Origin: VAZQ01 sp963725185
Lineage (GTDB): Bacteria > Pseudomonadota > Alphaproteobacteria > Rhizobiales > Xanthobacteraceae
Direction of reading: 5' to 3'
Assembly: GCA_963725185.1 (NCBI GenBank)
Contig: CAVRXO010000002.1
Coordinates: 558,001 to 622,000 of the forward strand
DNA length: 64,000 nucleotides
The notes below the pieces were generated by a model. That model was not told the origin of the DNA, ran no database searches, and worked only from the letters and a program-made list of their open reading frames with translations. Positions 53,003 through 62,165 of this stretch are shown here, piece after piece. Within the stretch, counting starts at the first letter, position 1; each line of letters begins with the position of its first letter. Made by a program: the position numbers and the translations under genes.

Positions 53003-53068
53003 GTAGGGCGGGTTCGCTTTAACCCGCCATCTCGCGCGCAATGGCGGGTTAAAGCGAATCCGCCCTAC
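53003..53068. repeat. GTAGGG palindromic repeat family C
   Basis: GTAGGGCGGGTTCGCTTTAA then GATTCGCCCTAC-like right arm (TTAAAGCGAATCCGCCCTAC). It shares the GTAGGG end with families A and B but has its own arms. Single copy here. Confidence 0.75.
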
Positions 53069-53092
53069 GGTGACTTTCACGAAATCGATCGA

Positions 53093-54472
53093 CTAGGCGA
53101 CCGCTGGTAGATTCCAGATCAACAAGTCGTTGCGATTGTGCTGCACGGCCAGCCGGACATGGTCGCCGACGTCGAGCTCGATGGGCTGCGAGAAACGGAA
53201 GAGCATGTGAGCCCAGCCGTCGATCGTCGCTTTCGGGTCGGGACGGTTCTCGTAGGCCAAGCCCTCGGCGAGATCGATACGGAGCCATTGCACCACCCCG
53301 AAGCAGCGGCCCGGCCGGGTCGCTACCACGTCGATCACCCGTTTCTCCGGCAGCAGCGGGGGCCGCATGAGGTCCAGGCGATAGGCCTCGAAATCGTCGG
53401 AGAGGACATCGTGCGGCACGCAGTTGACCTGCAGATCCATTCTCGATCTGGCGAAGTCGTTGAAGGGGGCAATCGAGAAGCCGGCCGCACGGGTGACGAA
53501 GAAATACCCTTCCAGTGCCGGGCCTCCGGCCAGATAGCCGCGAACGCTCGCGGCCCTCGGCACCACCGTCGCGTCCGGCCGCAACAGCTGCGCATGCGCA
53601 TGCGTGACGGTCGGGATCACCAGCTCGTTGATGGCCGAGGTCCCGAACACTTCGGTCACGAGCACTTCCGCCCGCTCGCTTAGATCCTGCCCGACCCGCA
53701 GCTCGGTCGAGTGCTTGGCGATAAGCTTGATCCGATCGCTGAGCCCGTTTGCCGCCACCACCTCCCTGGCCTTGGCGGCGATCCAGGGCACCTGCTCGCA
53801 GCTCGCGACCCATCTGGCGCCGGCGCGCGCGGACATCATCGCAAGCAGGCCGGCACCGGTCCCGATATCGAGGACGGACCGCCCCGGCACGACACGCCGA
53901 ATGGCTTCGTCAAAGACCGAATTTCGCGGCGCATCGTTCATCATCGCGAAATGCCAAGGAGCCACCGCGTTCTTGAGCAGGATGTCGAGATTGATGCGAG
54001 CATTCATCTGGAGAGGATCGATCTCCATCGCCCGCCTGAACGCCGCCACCGCCTCCATGATGCGGCCTTCCGCGAGATGAAGAGCACCCACGTTGCCGAT
54101 CGCATCGGCGTCGCGAGGGTTGATCTCAAGCGCGCGCGTGAAGGCGCGAAACGCCTGCTGGCGATCCCCGAGCCCCATCAGCACGCCACCGAGCTCGTTG
54201 TGAAGCTGGCCATTGTTGGGTTGGCTGGCGATGGCCTTGCGCAGGCAATCCACCGCGGCCATCTTGTTGCCGGCCCGAAAGAAGATCCGTCCCAGCTCGT
54301 AGAGGGCGCCGGGATGCTGCGGTTCGCGCGCGAGCAGCGCTCGGATCATCCCCTCGGCCTGACCGGTCTCGCCACGCTCGAGGCACGCAGCCGCCTGTCG
54401 CAGGACGGTCTCGGCCGCGACCGCCTGGACGACGCCGGGCTGCTCGGGGAGGCGATTGGGATCTTCGGCCAT
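53093..54472 (-). CDS. TPR-repeat protein with PRMT7-like arginine methyltransferase domain
   Basis: 459 aa from MAEDPNRLP (ATG 54499 would add nine residues). Residues 20-165 hold four to five TPR units (GALYELGRIFFRAGNKMAAV, ELGGVLMGLGDRQQAFRAF, NVGALHLAEGRIMEAVAAF). The catalytic part then resembles protein arginine methyltransferase 7/9: WHFAMMNDAPRNSVFDEAI, SAM motif SVLDIGTGAGLLAMMSARAG, acidic SCEQVPWIA, and the double-E loop VLVTEVFGTSAINELVIP. Such enzymes methylate protein arginines with TPRs for substrate recruitment. They are common in eukaryotes and rare in bacteria. The substrate is unknown. Nearest gene is the small membrane protein upstream. Confidence 0.75.
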   Translation of the reverse strand: MAEDPNRLPEQPGVVQAVAAETVLRQAAACLERGETGQAEGMIRALLAREPQHPGALYELGRIFFRAGNKMAAVDCLRKAIASQPNNGQLHNELGGVLMGLGDRQQAFRAFTRALEINPRDADAIGNVGALHLAEGRIMEAVAAFRRAMEIDPLQMNARINLDILLKNAVAPWHFAMMNDAPRNSVFDEAIRRVVPGRSVLDIGTGAGLLAMMSARAGARWVASCEQVPWIAAKAREVVAANGLSDRIKLIAKHSTELRVGQDLSERAEVLVTEVFGTSAINELVIPTVTHAHAQLLRPDATVVPRAASVRGYLAGGPALEGYFFVTRAAGFSIAPFNDFARSRMDLQVNCVPHDVLSDDFEAYRLDLMRPPLLPEKRVIDVVATRPGRCFGVVQWLRIDLAEGLAYENRPDPKATIDGWAHMLFRFSQPIELDVGDHVRLAVQHNRNDLLIWNLPAVA

Positions 54473-54495
54473 TCGCGTGGCCCGGATCGATCTCG

Positions 54496-54702
54496 TCAAC
54501 CGGCCTTTGGCCGCCGTTCGGGCCTCGGAGCGGCGCGGAACCCGGTTTCCGCGCCCTGCAGGTGCTTGCTGAGCGCGATGATGACCTGGTGGCTGCGATC
54601 GATGACGATGGGGGCGCCGGCCCGCGCAAAGTGCGGACCAAGGGCAACCTGCACAACCGGAATGGCGAGCAGCGCACCGAAAAACACGATCATCGTTCGC
54701 AT
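54496..54702 (-). CDS. Small membrane or exported protein
   Basis: 68 aa with a good ribosome site (GGGGGA) before ATG 54702. The first 30 residues, MIVFFGALLAIPVVQVALGP, are hydrophobic, and a basic tail (PRPERRPKAG) ends it. Contains SHQVIIALSKHLQ. No family recognised. The stop overlaps the long-start version of the TPR-PRMT gene, so the two may be co-expressed. The AT-rich 54730-54830 segment upstream is the likely promoter. Confidence 0.45.
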   Translation of the reverse strand: MRTMIVFFGALLAIPVVQVALGPHFARAGAPIVIDRSHQVIIALSKHLQGAETGFRAAPRPERRPKAG

Positions 54703-54960
54703 GTGATCCCCCGACAGGTCGACGTTCCCGGCGAGGCTACATCAGGAATGATGGATATAAAATTCCCATCAAGCATGCCTTACAAAACTGTAATTTAATG
54801 GAAAAGCTATTGTAAGGCCACAGCAACGGATTGCTGCGCCGCACACTTCGACCGGACCTGGGCCCGGGGGTTCGATTCGCTTCGACGGCGGCGCACCGGG
54901 GCTTTGCTTTGGACCGGTTCAGGCTCGGGGGAGGCCCACAGGACGGCACGTTCAGCGCGA

Positions 54961-57378
54961 TCACCCGGATGAGGCCTTGGGCACAAGCGATACAACGCTG
55001 AGAGGATCCTCCGCCGCACCGACCCCGTGAATCAGCTCTCGAAAGCTCGCGATATCGCCCGGTCTTCCAAGCAGATAGCCCTGCGCCTCATCGCAAGACT
55101 CTCCCTCGAGAAATTGGAGCTCGGCGGCTGTTTCCACACCTTCGGCGAGCACCGGCAGACTAAGTGCCCGGCTCAGCCCAAGCACCGAACGCACGATTGC
55201 GGCCGCCTGATCGTTGACGTTGACCGACTTGATGAACGACTTGTCGATCTTGATCTTGTCGAACGGAAAGGCGCGCAGGTTCGAGAGCGACGAGTAGCCG
55301 GTCCCGAAATCATCCATCGCGATTCGAACGCCCAATATCTTGATTCGTCGAAGCGTCGCGAGCGCGCGATTCAAATCGCGCACAAGCGCGGTCTCGGTCA
55401 CCTCCAACTCCAACCGCCCGGGAGCAAGGCCGGTCTCGAACAGGATCTCATGCACCGCATGGGCAAAATTCGCATTGTGGATTTGCACGGTTGAGACATT
55501 CACCGCGACGGTCAAAGGCTTGGTCCAGGTCGCCGCCTCCCGGCACGCCGTCCGCAAAACCCATTCGCCGATCTGAAGAATGACGCCGGTATCTTCGGCA
55601 ATCGGAATGAATTCACCCGGTGTAATATCCCCCCGCGTCGAGTGCTGCCAGCGCAGCAAAGCCTCAAAGCCGATGATCCTGCCGTCGCGGATATCCTTCT
55701 GCGGTTGGTAGACAAGCCGCAACTCTTTTCGGGCGATCGCGTTGCGCAGGTCGTGCTCCAGGAGACGGCGATCGCGAATAGCGGCGCCCATCGAGGCTTC
55801 GAAGAACCGATAGGTTCCGCGTCCCTCGTTCTTGGCGCGGTAAAGTGCGGTATCGGCGTGCGAGAGCAGCGCCTGCCGATCGGTCGCGTCATCCGGACAC
55901 AGGGCAATTCCAATGCTTGTGGAGATCGGCGCATCTGCTTCCGAGCTCTCGCTCGCTGCTTGCAGGACCTGCAAGATGTTCTCGGCGACGCGCCCGGCTA
56001 CTCCCGGGTTTGAAAGACCGGGCAAAATGACCGCAAATTCGTCGCCGCTCAGCCTCGCCAACATCTGGTTTTCGTCCAGCACTCCCGCGATTATTTTCGC
56101 GACGCCCTGAAGCTTCGAGTCGCCGGCTGCGTGTCCGAAAAGATCGTTGACCTCCTTGAACCGGTCGAGATCGAGGCACAGGACCGCGAGCCGTCGACCG
56201 GCGGCCAAAGCCGATTCGATCTCCTGGTCCAGCTTCTTGTTGAAAGTGCCCCGATTTGGAATTCCAGTGAGCGGGTCGTGATGCGCGAGGAAGCGGATAT
56301 GCTGCTCCGCCTGCTTGCGCGCCTGCAGATCGCGAACCGCAATAGCGCAGCGCGGCTTTCCGCCATAGTCGACCCTGCGCAGGATCAATTCGACCGGGGT
56401 CCGGGAGCCGTCGGCATGCAGCAACTCGCCCTCGACCGGCTGGTTCGGCCGCTCGAACAGTCTCAGGCGCGTGCCTTCGTCGGGAAGGAATTGTTCGAGC
56501 CTGGCGCCCACCATGGCCTCCGGAGCCGATCCGATAAGAACCGCAAAGCTGTCGTTGACGGTGGTTATGGATTGGCCGTCGCAAACCAGAAGCCCCTCGA
56601 CGGCAGCATTGGCAAGGCCCCGCATCCGGTCGACCTCGAGCTCCCCACGACGTCGATCTCGCATTTCGATGGCCACGCCGGCGAGAGCGAGAACAATGAT
56701 GATGAAGCTTGCAAGCGCCACCGCAATCGCCAGCCAGCCCGCGGGCAGCGCCGAGGAAGAAACCTCGATCGTCGGGTCGGGCACGATCGAGGCCGCCCCC
56801 ATCGCGGTGAAATGGTGGCTGCAGATCGCCAGGGTCAACAGCAAAGCGCCGAGGACTTTCCATTTCAAGGCATCGCTGCGCAACCCGACCGGCAACGCGG
56901 CCGCACCGATCAGTCCCCCGAGGACAATCGAGGCCACCACCAAGGTCGGGTCCCACTCGATTCGGCCCTGAATCTCGAAGGCCGCCATGCCGGTGTAATG
57001 CATCGCGGCGATGCCGCCGCCGACCATGGCGCCGCCAACCCAGGCGCCCGCCCGCCAGTTCCCCATCACGGCAACCGCCAGGCCCGCCCCGGTCAGGAAG
57101 ATTGCGGCAATCAAAGAGAAGATGGTTAGTACAATGTTGTAGGCGCTCGGAATGCCCGGCGAGAATGCCAGCATGGCAATGAAATGCGTCGCCCAAATTC
57201 CGAATCCGGTCGATGTCGCGGAAACCGCAAGCCAAATCAGGTGCATGTAGCCGGTCGACCTGCGGACGTGATGAAGCAGGCTGATCGCCGTGAACGACGC
57301 GAGGGCGCATATCACGGCGGCCAGGCCCACAAGCCGCAAGTCATGCGCGGTCATGATGCAGTTGAAGACAGTCAACAT
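54961..57378 (-). CDS. MHYT-PAS-GGDEF-EAL cyclic-di-GMP enzyme
   Basis: 805 aa from the ATG at 57378, the usual MHYT-protein start (MLTVFNCIMTAHDLRLVG). Upstream in-frame codons have no similarity. Seven membrane helices cover residues 10-250, with MHYT repeats ATHFIAMLAF, AMHYTGMAAF and SHHFTAMGA, thought to bind copper and sense O2, CO or NO. A PAS-like stretch covers about 270-380. The GGDEF domain at 390-550 has DLDRFKEVND and RLSGDEFAVI (SGDEF, still compatible with cyclase activity). The EAL domain at 560-800 has IGFEALLRW, EVTETALVRD and AMDDFGTGYSSL. It controls c-di-GMP levels, and therefore motility or biofilm, in response to gas or light. Intact. Confidence 0.9.
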   Translation of the reverse strand: MLTVFNCIMTAHDLRLVGLAAVICALASFTAISLLHHVRRSTGYMHLIWLAVSATSTGFGIWATHFIAMLAFSPGIPSAYNIVLTIFSLIAAIFLTGAGLAVAVMGNWRAGAWVGGAMVGGGIAAMHYTGMAAFEIQGRIEWDPTLVVASIVLGGLIGAAALPVGLRSDALKWKVLGALLLTLAICSHHFTAMGAASIVPDPTIEVSSSALPAGWLAIAVALASFIIIVLALAGVAIEMRDRRRGELEVDRMRGLANAAVEGLLVCDGQSITTVNDSFAVLIGSAPEAMVGARLEQFLPDEGTRLRLFERPNQPVEGELLHADGSRTPVELILRRVDYGGKPRCAIAVRDLQARKQAEQHIRFLAHHDPLTGIPNRGTFNKKLDQEIESALAAGRRLAVLCLDLDRFKEVNDLFGHAAGDSKLQGVAKIIAGVLDENQMLARLSGDEFAVILPGLSNPGVAGRVAENILQVLQAASESSEADAPISTSIGIALCPDDATDRQALLSHADTALYRAKNEGRGTYRFFEASMGAAIRDRRLLEHDLRNAIARKELRLVYQPQKDIRDGRIIGFEALLRWQHSTRGDITPGEFIPIAEDTGVILQIGEWVLRTACREAATWTKPLTVAVNVSTVQIHNANFAHAVHEILFETGLAPGRLELEVTETALVRDLNRALATLRRIKILGVRIAMDDFGTGYSSLSNLRAFPFDKIKIDKSFIKSVNVNDQAAAIVRSVLGLSRALSLPVLAEGVETAAELQFLEGESCDEAQGYLLGRPGDIASFRELIHGVGAAEDPLSVVSLVPKASSG

Positions 57379-57654
57379 GCGGGAACCACTGTGGTTAAGA
57401 TTAACACAATGACCAATTACGACCGCGACCAGCGTAAAGGAAATTGTACAAAGAGACGTAAATAAAGGTCGCTGCTTGTTAGGCGATGAAACGGCGGTTG
57501 TGTCAAAGCGATAGACCGCGGCCATAGGCGCCGCCCGATCGTGTTCTGGTCGCAATACGGGATTGCGGCACGATGGCTGGGGCTCCTGTGCCGAAACGAC
57601 GGAATAGCTGCCGTTCAACAAACGCCCATTGTGTCACGCACAGGCCAACAGCCC

Positions 57655-58521
57655 TCAGAAGTCCGGCGCTTTCGCCTGCGGCATCGGGTACTCTTTTTGA
57701 TTGGGGAAATATTTCTCGAAGGCTTGGTTGTTCTCTGCGCAGATCGACTCTTCTTGCCTGCGATCGACCCGCTGCCAGCGCACCGCGCCCGACCAGGGCT
57801 GATTGAACGTACCGGGGTCATCGACTGTAACCGTCGCCTGCAATCCCTTGCCGCCATCGATGAGCCTAAATCGCTCGACTACGTGCATGTCTTTGGTGTG
57901 CGGTGTGCGCCAATTGTCCACGAAGTCGAATTCCTCCTGATCGAGAAAGCCGACGGTGTCCACGACCAGCTCGCCGTTCTCGTAATGGCCAACCGATTCG
58001 CCGAACCAGGACGGCTTACGGTCGACCGAATGCGGCACGTCCAGATAGATGCGGCGCACCTCCTGCTGGCGCTGCCAGATCATCCACACCTCCTTCGGTG
58101 TTTGAATGAAGAAGTAGGGCTCAGCCGGGAAAAGCAATTGGCCCGGTGTGCCACCAGGCCAGCAACGGGCTTGGGCGGTGAAAGCCCGGTGGCCATTGAG
58201 CACATCTTGATTGTACTTGCGCATCAGCTCCTGCGCCCAAGGCTTCAGATTTGGGTTTTCGGCGTCCGACATGCGCTCCATCACGCCACGCTGATTACCC
58301 GGCTTCTGGGGGTACGCCGGGTCGAATGTAATCGGCGGGACCCGGCCCGGAATGGGGCGGTAGTCTATGCCGCCTTGCAGCAGCCAGCCAAAGTCAGCCG
58401 ATGCGAGATTCGGGATGTTGGCGTTGTCTGCCGACAGAGCACTCATGGTGCTGCCGGTCGCAAGCGAGGCGATGAGGACTGCACTCCGGAGCGAAGATCT
58501 TTTGAACATTGGCATCCTCAT
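57655..58521 (-). CDS. Secreted protein distantly like the 44-47 kb paralogues
   Basis: 288 aa from ATG 58521 (alternative ATG 58515 or 58509). Signal peptide LIASLATGSTMSALSA near residues 15-31. Contains SVGHYENGELVVDTVGFLDQ, HTKDMHVVERFRLIDGGKGL, TVDDPGTFNQPWSGAVRWQR and ESICAENNQAFEKYF. The wider phrase pattern (V(V)ERF-R, TV-DP-F-PW, E-C-EN) is seen in many secreted proteins of soil bacteria, and related wording occurs in paralogues 1-3, so they may share a superfamily. No catalytic function known. Stand-alone gene. Confidence 0.65.
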   Translation of the reverse strand: MRMPMFKRSSLRSAVLIASLATGSTMSALSADNANIPNLASADFGWLLQGGIDYRPIPGRVPPITFDPAYPQKPGNQRGVMERMSDAENPNLKPWAQELMRKYNQDVLNGHRAFTAQARCWPGGTPGQLLFPAEPYFFIQTPKEVWMIWQRQQEVRRIYLDVPHSVDRKPSWFGESVGHYENGELVVDTVGFLDQEEFDFVDNWRTPHTKDMHVVERFRLIDGGKGLQATVTVDDPGTFNQPWSGAVRWQRVDRRQEESICAENNQAFEKYFPNQKEYPMPQAKAPDF

Positions 58522-58769
58522 GGCTTACCAGTAGCCGAAATGGAACAGTTCCATCAGCCTACGCCAGTCTCCAAACGATTTCAAAGACGCGCGCCGGGGC
58601 GCGGGTGCATGAATACACGGTGGTCCGCGGCCTGCCCTCGACGAGTTCCCGCGAGGCAATCGGGATTGCCGTGGTTCTGCTCCTCTACCGTCGGGACCGA
58701 GACGTGTCCCATGGATCGGTTTGAGGACCGCGAGCTGCCACCTTGCCCTGGCCCGTCGAATGTTTGAGT

Positions 58770-59050
58770 GCTCCTGGGGCGATCGACGCGCGACCTTCTC
58801 AATATCCTGGCAACGATCGCCGAGAAGGGAGCTGGATTCCGCTCGCCCGCCGACACATGGGCCGACACCATGACGGCGTACGGCCGCCAAATGCTTACGG
58901 TGCTCGGCGGCCTGGCCGAGTTCCTGCGCGAGTTGATACGCGCACGAGCGGAGGCAGGGCGACGGCCAGAGCGTGGACGCTCAGGTGCGCCAGCTCAAGG
59001 CCGCCCGCGCCGAGAGGGTCGGCGAGAGCACGACAAGCCAAGGCGGCATC
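58770..59050 (+). pseudogene. Rearranged serine-recombinase (Tn3-type resolvase) fragments
   Basis: First piece: GRSTRDLLNILATIAEKGAG and LGGLAEFLRELIRAR, the middle of a resolvase. Second piece, directly downstream: GDGQSVDAQVRQLKAARAER, which is N-terminal resolvase text and should come before the first. The order is therefore scrambled, as from two copies that recombined. No catalytic Ser region or DNA-binding C-terminus remains. Confidence 0.6.
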
Positions 59051-59149
59051 AGACCTACGGTCGCTCGTCCGTTCTGAATGCGTTTCTGATTCCGTTAGAC
59101 CTTCGGCTCGCGGCACATGCTGGGGCGGCTTGCCGCTTGGTGCTGGAGC

Positions 59150-59640
59150 GGGCCGGCCGCCTGTTCGTCCACATCAACTCGTTCGTGCCCGGCAGATTTG
59201 GCGAGGCGCACTACCATCCGAACGACCGCTACGTCCTGGTCATTGACGGCGCACCCTGGCACGGTACCGGGAACGTGGTCGATCCCGCGCACGCGACCCG
59301 GGTTCCAAGGGCACCTTCATGATCGAGCAGGCCGGCAAGGTGCATGGGACGGCACCAAGGACGAAGGCGGCGCGTATTTCATCATCGAGATCCCGCCTTC
59401 GGGGCAGATCCCGGTGCCGAAGGAGCAGGGCCCCTGGCACGGCGGCGATCCGTCGGCGGCGAAGATCATCTCGCCGAACGAGATCCCGTGGCAAGGCGCA
59501 CAGCACAACGAGCGCGCGTTGCTCGCCGGCGATCCGTCGAAGCCCGGCGTGTATGTTATGATGTCGAAGTGGCCCAAAGGCTCGTTCAGCCATCCGCATT
59601 TCCACAGCGCCGACCGCTACGTCTACGTGCCACGCCGGAT
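59150..59640 (+). pseudogene. Cupin-domain protein remnant (double cupin, truncated)
   Basis: Reads RFGEAHYHPNDRYVLVIDGA and, after a frame change near 59305, TKDEGGAYFIIEIPPSG; the second cupin copy has GSFSHPHFHSADRYVYV. The text then stops at about 59637, where it meets the end of the ATPase gene on the other strand. Frame shifts and the missing ends mark it as a remnant. Confidence 0.6.
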
Positions 59641-60544
59641 GCACCTCGTTGAAATCGGACCAGTCCGGCAGCACTGCGTCTGCAATAAAGTCCGCGAAAA
59701 CGATGAACGTATAACGCTTCGCTTCCGAGGTCCTTCGATCAAGAATCATCTCGTAATCGGAGCCGCGCCAACCACAATGGCCAACGAGGCGATTGTTGAC
59801 TCGCCAGCGATGCCGTGCTGGAGCGTCGTGCGGTCAGGACGCTGTGCATCAATCATGACGACGTGGGCGGTCCCGTATCCTGGCACCGGAAACTTTGAAC
59901 TCGCGTAGACGCTGCTGCGGGACGTCGTCGAAAGTCACGAGCATCCCGTCAACGCTGACTACAAAATTCGGGTCTACGAGAAAGCGGCTGCCCAGGATTT
60001 CTCGCGCCGTATCCGCAGACATATTGACCGACGCCACACCCAAAGCTCGAATCTCGGTCCCGTGACCGGTGCGTTTTCGGGTCTTAACCAGTTCGACCTC
60101 CAACGGCACCGAAACTCCTTTTGAAACCTTAAACGTGCTCTCGGTCCCATCCCTCCACGTTCGAACTTCATAGGGGGCTGAGAACAGGAAAGCTGCATGC
60201 CTCCCTCGTCCGTTGCGCCCGTAGACCATACGGGGCGCGAGCATTATCCGTTCTGGTGGAGGCGGAGAGCGGTCACCTTGATAGGAGACGCGATCGTATT
60301 CGAGCGTGTGCCAACGGACGAGGAACTCTTCTTGCGTCATCCCATGACCATTATCGGTAATCGAGAACTTTTGTCGCGTCTCTCGATTGGGCCAATGAAT
60401 GTCCACTCGCGTGGCGAAGGCATCCCAAGAATTGGCGACCAGCTCCACTAGCGCAGTGGAGGGATCTGACATCAAGGGACCAACATATCGTCCGAGGAAC
60501 CGTTGGTCGAACAGCAATTGCGGCTGCAATGACGGCATAGACAA
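59640..60544 (-). pseudogene. GHKL-type ATPase domain gene, 3' truncated
   Basis: Begins MSMPSLQPQLLFDQRFLGRY. GHKL ATP-binding boxes: ALVELVANSWDA (N box), SITDNGHGMTQEE (G1), and YGRNGRGRHAAF (G2). Such proteins (MutL/Hsp90/histidine-kinase ATPase fold) occur in DNA-transaction and defence proteins. After a frame shift near 59895 the text continues VVMIDAQRPDRTTLQHGI, then LDRRTSEAKRYTFIVFADFI, and ends at the junction with the cupin remnant. Only about 300 residues of a presumably larger protein remain. Confidence 0.6.
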
Positions 60545-60623
60545 ATCCTTGGAGGCACGTCGCGCAGCATAAAAGCATCAGGAGGCTGAGAGAAGCCCTT
60601 ATTTGGCCTGTCCCATTCCGACC

Positions 60624-61311
60624 TCAAATATCGAGCCCCATCTGCCGCGCCTTGAGCACCAGCGGCGGCACGGCACCGTCTTCCTCAGGCTCGATGGGCG
60701 GGGCGACCGCACCGTAGCTGTAGTTCTCGGGCCGGTCACCCGGCGGCCAGCCTTCCTTCGGCATGTTGGCCTCAATCCGGGGCGCGGAGACATTGCCCTT
60801 CATGGCGATGATTTGCTCCGTGTCGAGGTACCACATTCGCCAAGCGCCCTGGCGCGTGGCCTCTATCTCAGCATCGCGTGCAAGCTGGTCGGCGGCGCGC
60901 TCCGCTTCCATAGCGGCGGCCTCCGCCTCGCGTGCTGCAACCAACGCCAAGACGTCCCGATGGTCGCGCTCCTTGAGCTCGGCCGTGGCGCGGTCCAGTT
61001 GGTTCTGGAGGAGGCGGATTTCGGTGCCTGCGCTTGCACCTCGAATTTCTTCCCGAGCCGCGTGACCGTGAGCCGGTGACCCGCCAAGCTCGTGTCGCGG
61101 ACACCACCTCGGCTTCGCCAGGACCGGGGTGTGAAAGACCCGCGACCCAATCATCCGGCCATCGTTGTGCCTTCGCCAAGTGCGCCTCCTCGCGCGCCCG
61201 GCCCGAAGCAGGCCAAGAAGACACAAGGACGTGCTCATTTTCTCGAAGATTGCCAGTCAGCTGTCGGTATGTGAGCGTCAATAGCCGGTTCTCTGGTGAA
61301 CACCAAGGCAC
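60624..61311 (-). CDS. Hypothetical coiled-coil protein (broken by frameshifts)
   Basis: In the best frame the C-terminal 140 residues read LLQNQLDRATAELKERDHR, then a coiled coil with many Ala and Glu (EAEAAAMEAERAADQLARD), and finish PPLVLKARQMGLDI. The N-terminal part lies in two other frames (TYRQLTGNLRENEHVLVSSW, then LAGHRLTVTRLGKKFEVQAQ). It resembles proteins of mobile or phage regions, but no family is certain. It lies just after the ATPase remnant in the same direction. Confidence 0.35.
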
Positions 61312-61337
61312 TACCCCGGCCGGCAGGACTCAACGGG

Positions 61338-61379
61338 CGAGCTTGGGAAGCTGTCGTTCTACCACTGAACTACGCCCGC
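61338..61379 (-). pseudogene. tRNA-Gly(CCC) fragment, 5' half
   Basis: Minus strand: GCGGGCGTAGTTCAGTGGTA, then GAACGACAGCTTCCCAAGCT. Acceptor 5' strand GCGGGCG, D arm, and anticodon loop TTCCCAA are as in tRNA-Gly(CCC). The expected variable loop, T arm (GGTTCGA) and most of the 3' acceptor are absent: right after AAGCT the text CGCCCG, which would pair with GCGGGCG, appears directly. So the T arm seems deleted, and a functional tRNA cannot form. Confidence 0.6.
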
Positions 61380-61644
61380 AGCGCGCTGAGGAGCTGGAAG
61401 TTTCTGCCGACCTGCTCCCTCGCACCTCGTCCGGACGCCGCTCGGGTGCTCGGTCGACCTGCGCCAAGGAGATACTCTACATGGCGCAATCGCAAAATTC
61501 CAGATGCACGTTTGGCTTCCCCCCCCCCGCGGCGAAAAGCGTGGGCCGCGTCGCGGGTCATCATCCCGAAGCGGCGGTCGAGTTCGTCGATGCCCTGCGG
61601 ATGGATCGGTTCCTCGTGGCCGCGCTGAACGTCCCAACGCTCTA

Positions 61645-62040
61645 CTAAACGGGATACTCCGTGACTGCGAAAATCGTGAAGTATGGAGCCGGCTTCACGG
61701 CACGAAGACCGTCCGGACCATCGACCCCCAAGACGAGGACGCGGACAATCTGGAAGGCCATGTTCCCCTGACTTACAGCCGCGACATTGGGGCCTCTCAT
61801 AAAAGCGGCACTCACGACGCCGCAGGAACTCGGATCGCTCTCCTCGCGATTGACCGCACGAATGGCGGCCTCCGGATCTCCTTTGAAATGCGCGATGTAA
61901 CGTTCTGCTTGTTCCTGCGTGGCACAAACCAGAATGTCGTCGACTTCGATATTGCGCTGAACGGCGCCCCGGTGATCCTGCGCATGCGCCGGGACGCATA
62001 TCAGCAACGAAGTCAATAGAAGATGCATCGCGCGTTTCAT
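61645..62040 (-). CDS. Small secreted protein
   Basis: 131 aa from MKRAMHLLLTSLLICVPAHA, a signal peptide ending AHAQ. Contains two Cys and a helical segment ATQEQAERYIAHFKGDPEAA; the rest is beta-rich with the ending APYFTIFAVTEYPV. No family recognised. Frame intact. It may be a periplasmic protein of this lineage. Confidence 0.55.
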   Translation of the reverse strand: MKRAMHLLLTSLLICVPAHAQDHRGAVQRNIEVDDILVCATQEQAERYIAHFKGDPEAAIRAVNREESDPSSCGVVSAAFMRGPNVAAVSQGNMAFQIVRVLVLGVDGPDGLRAVKPAPYFTIFAVTEYPV

Positions 62041-62165
62041 TTGAGCCTGCGTGTAACTTGGCGGGACGTGACTGCTCATTTAGGCGGCCCGCGAGCCACC
62101 GAAAGTTCCATCGAGAGCCCCCGGCTGTACCACCCGGGGGCTCTGCTTCGGATGTGCCGGTCGTG

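Noticed and set aside
7066..53068. The GTAGGG palindromes considered as CRISPR repeats or terminators
   Set aside because: They are not arrayed with spacers, the arms are long with variable centres, and there is no T-run next to most. Dispersed repeats fit better.
54807..54964. A tRNA-like GGGGGTTCGATTCGCTTC segment at about 54868
   Set aside because: The T-loop-like text has no matching D arm, anticodon arm or acceptor stem on either strand.
54737..54964. A 75-codon minus-strand frame between the small membrane gene and the c-di-GMP gene
   Set aside because: No start signal or family resemblance. The AT-rich part is more likely a promoter.
61515..61530. A run of about nine C near 61520
   Set aside because: No gene or structure is built on it. 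Such homopolymers are prone to miscounting and it is mentioned only as a quality warning.
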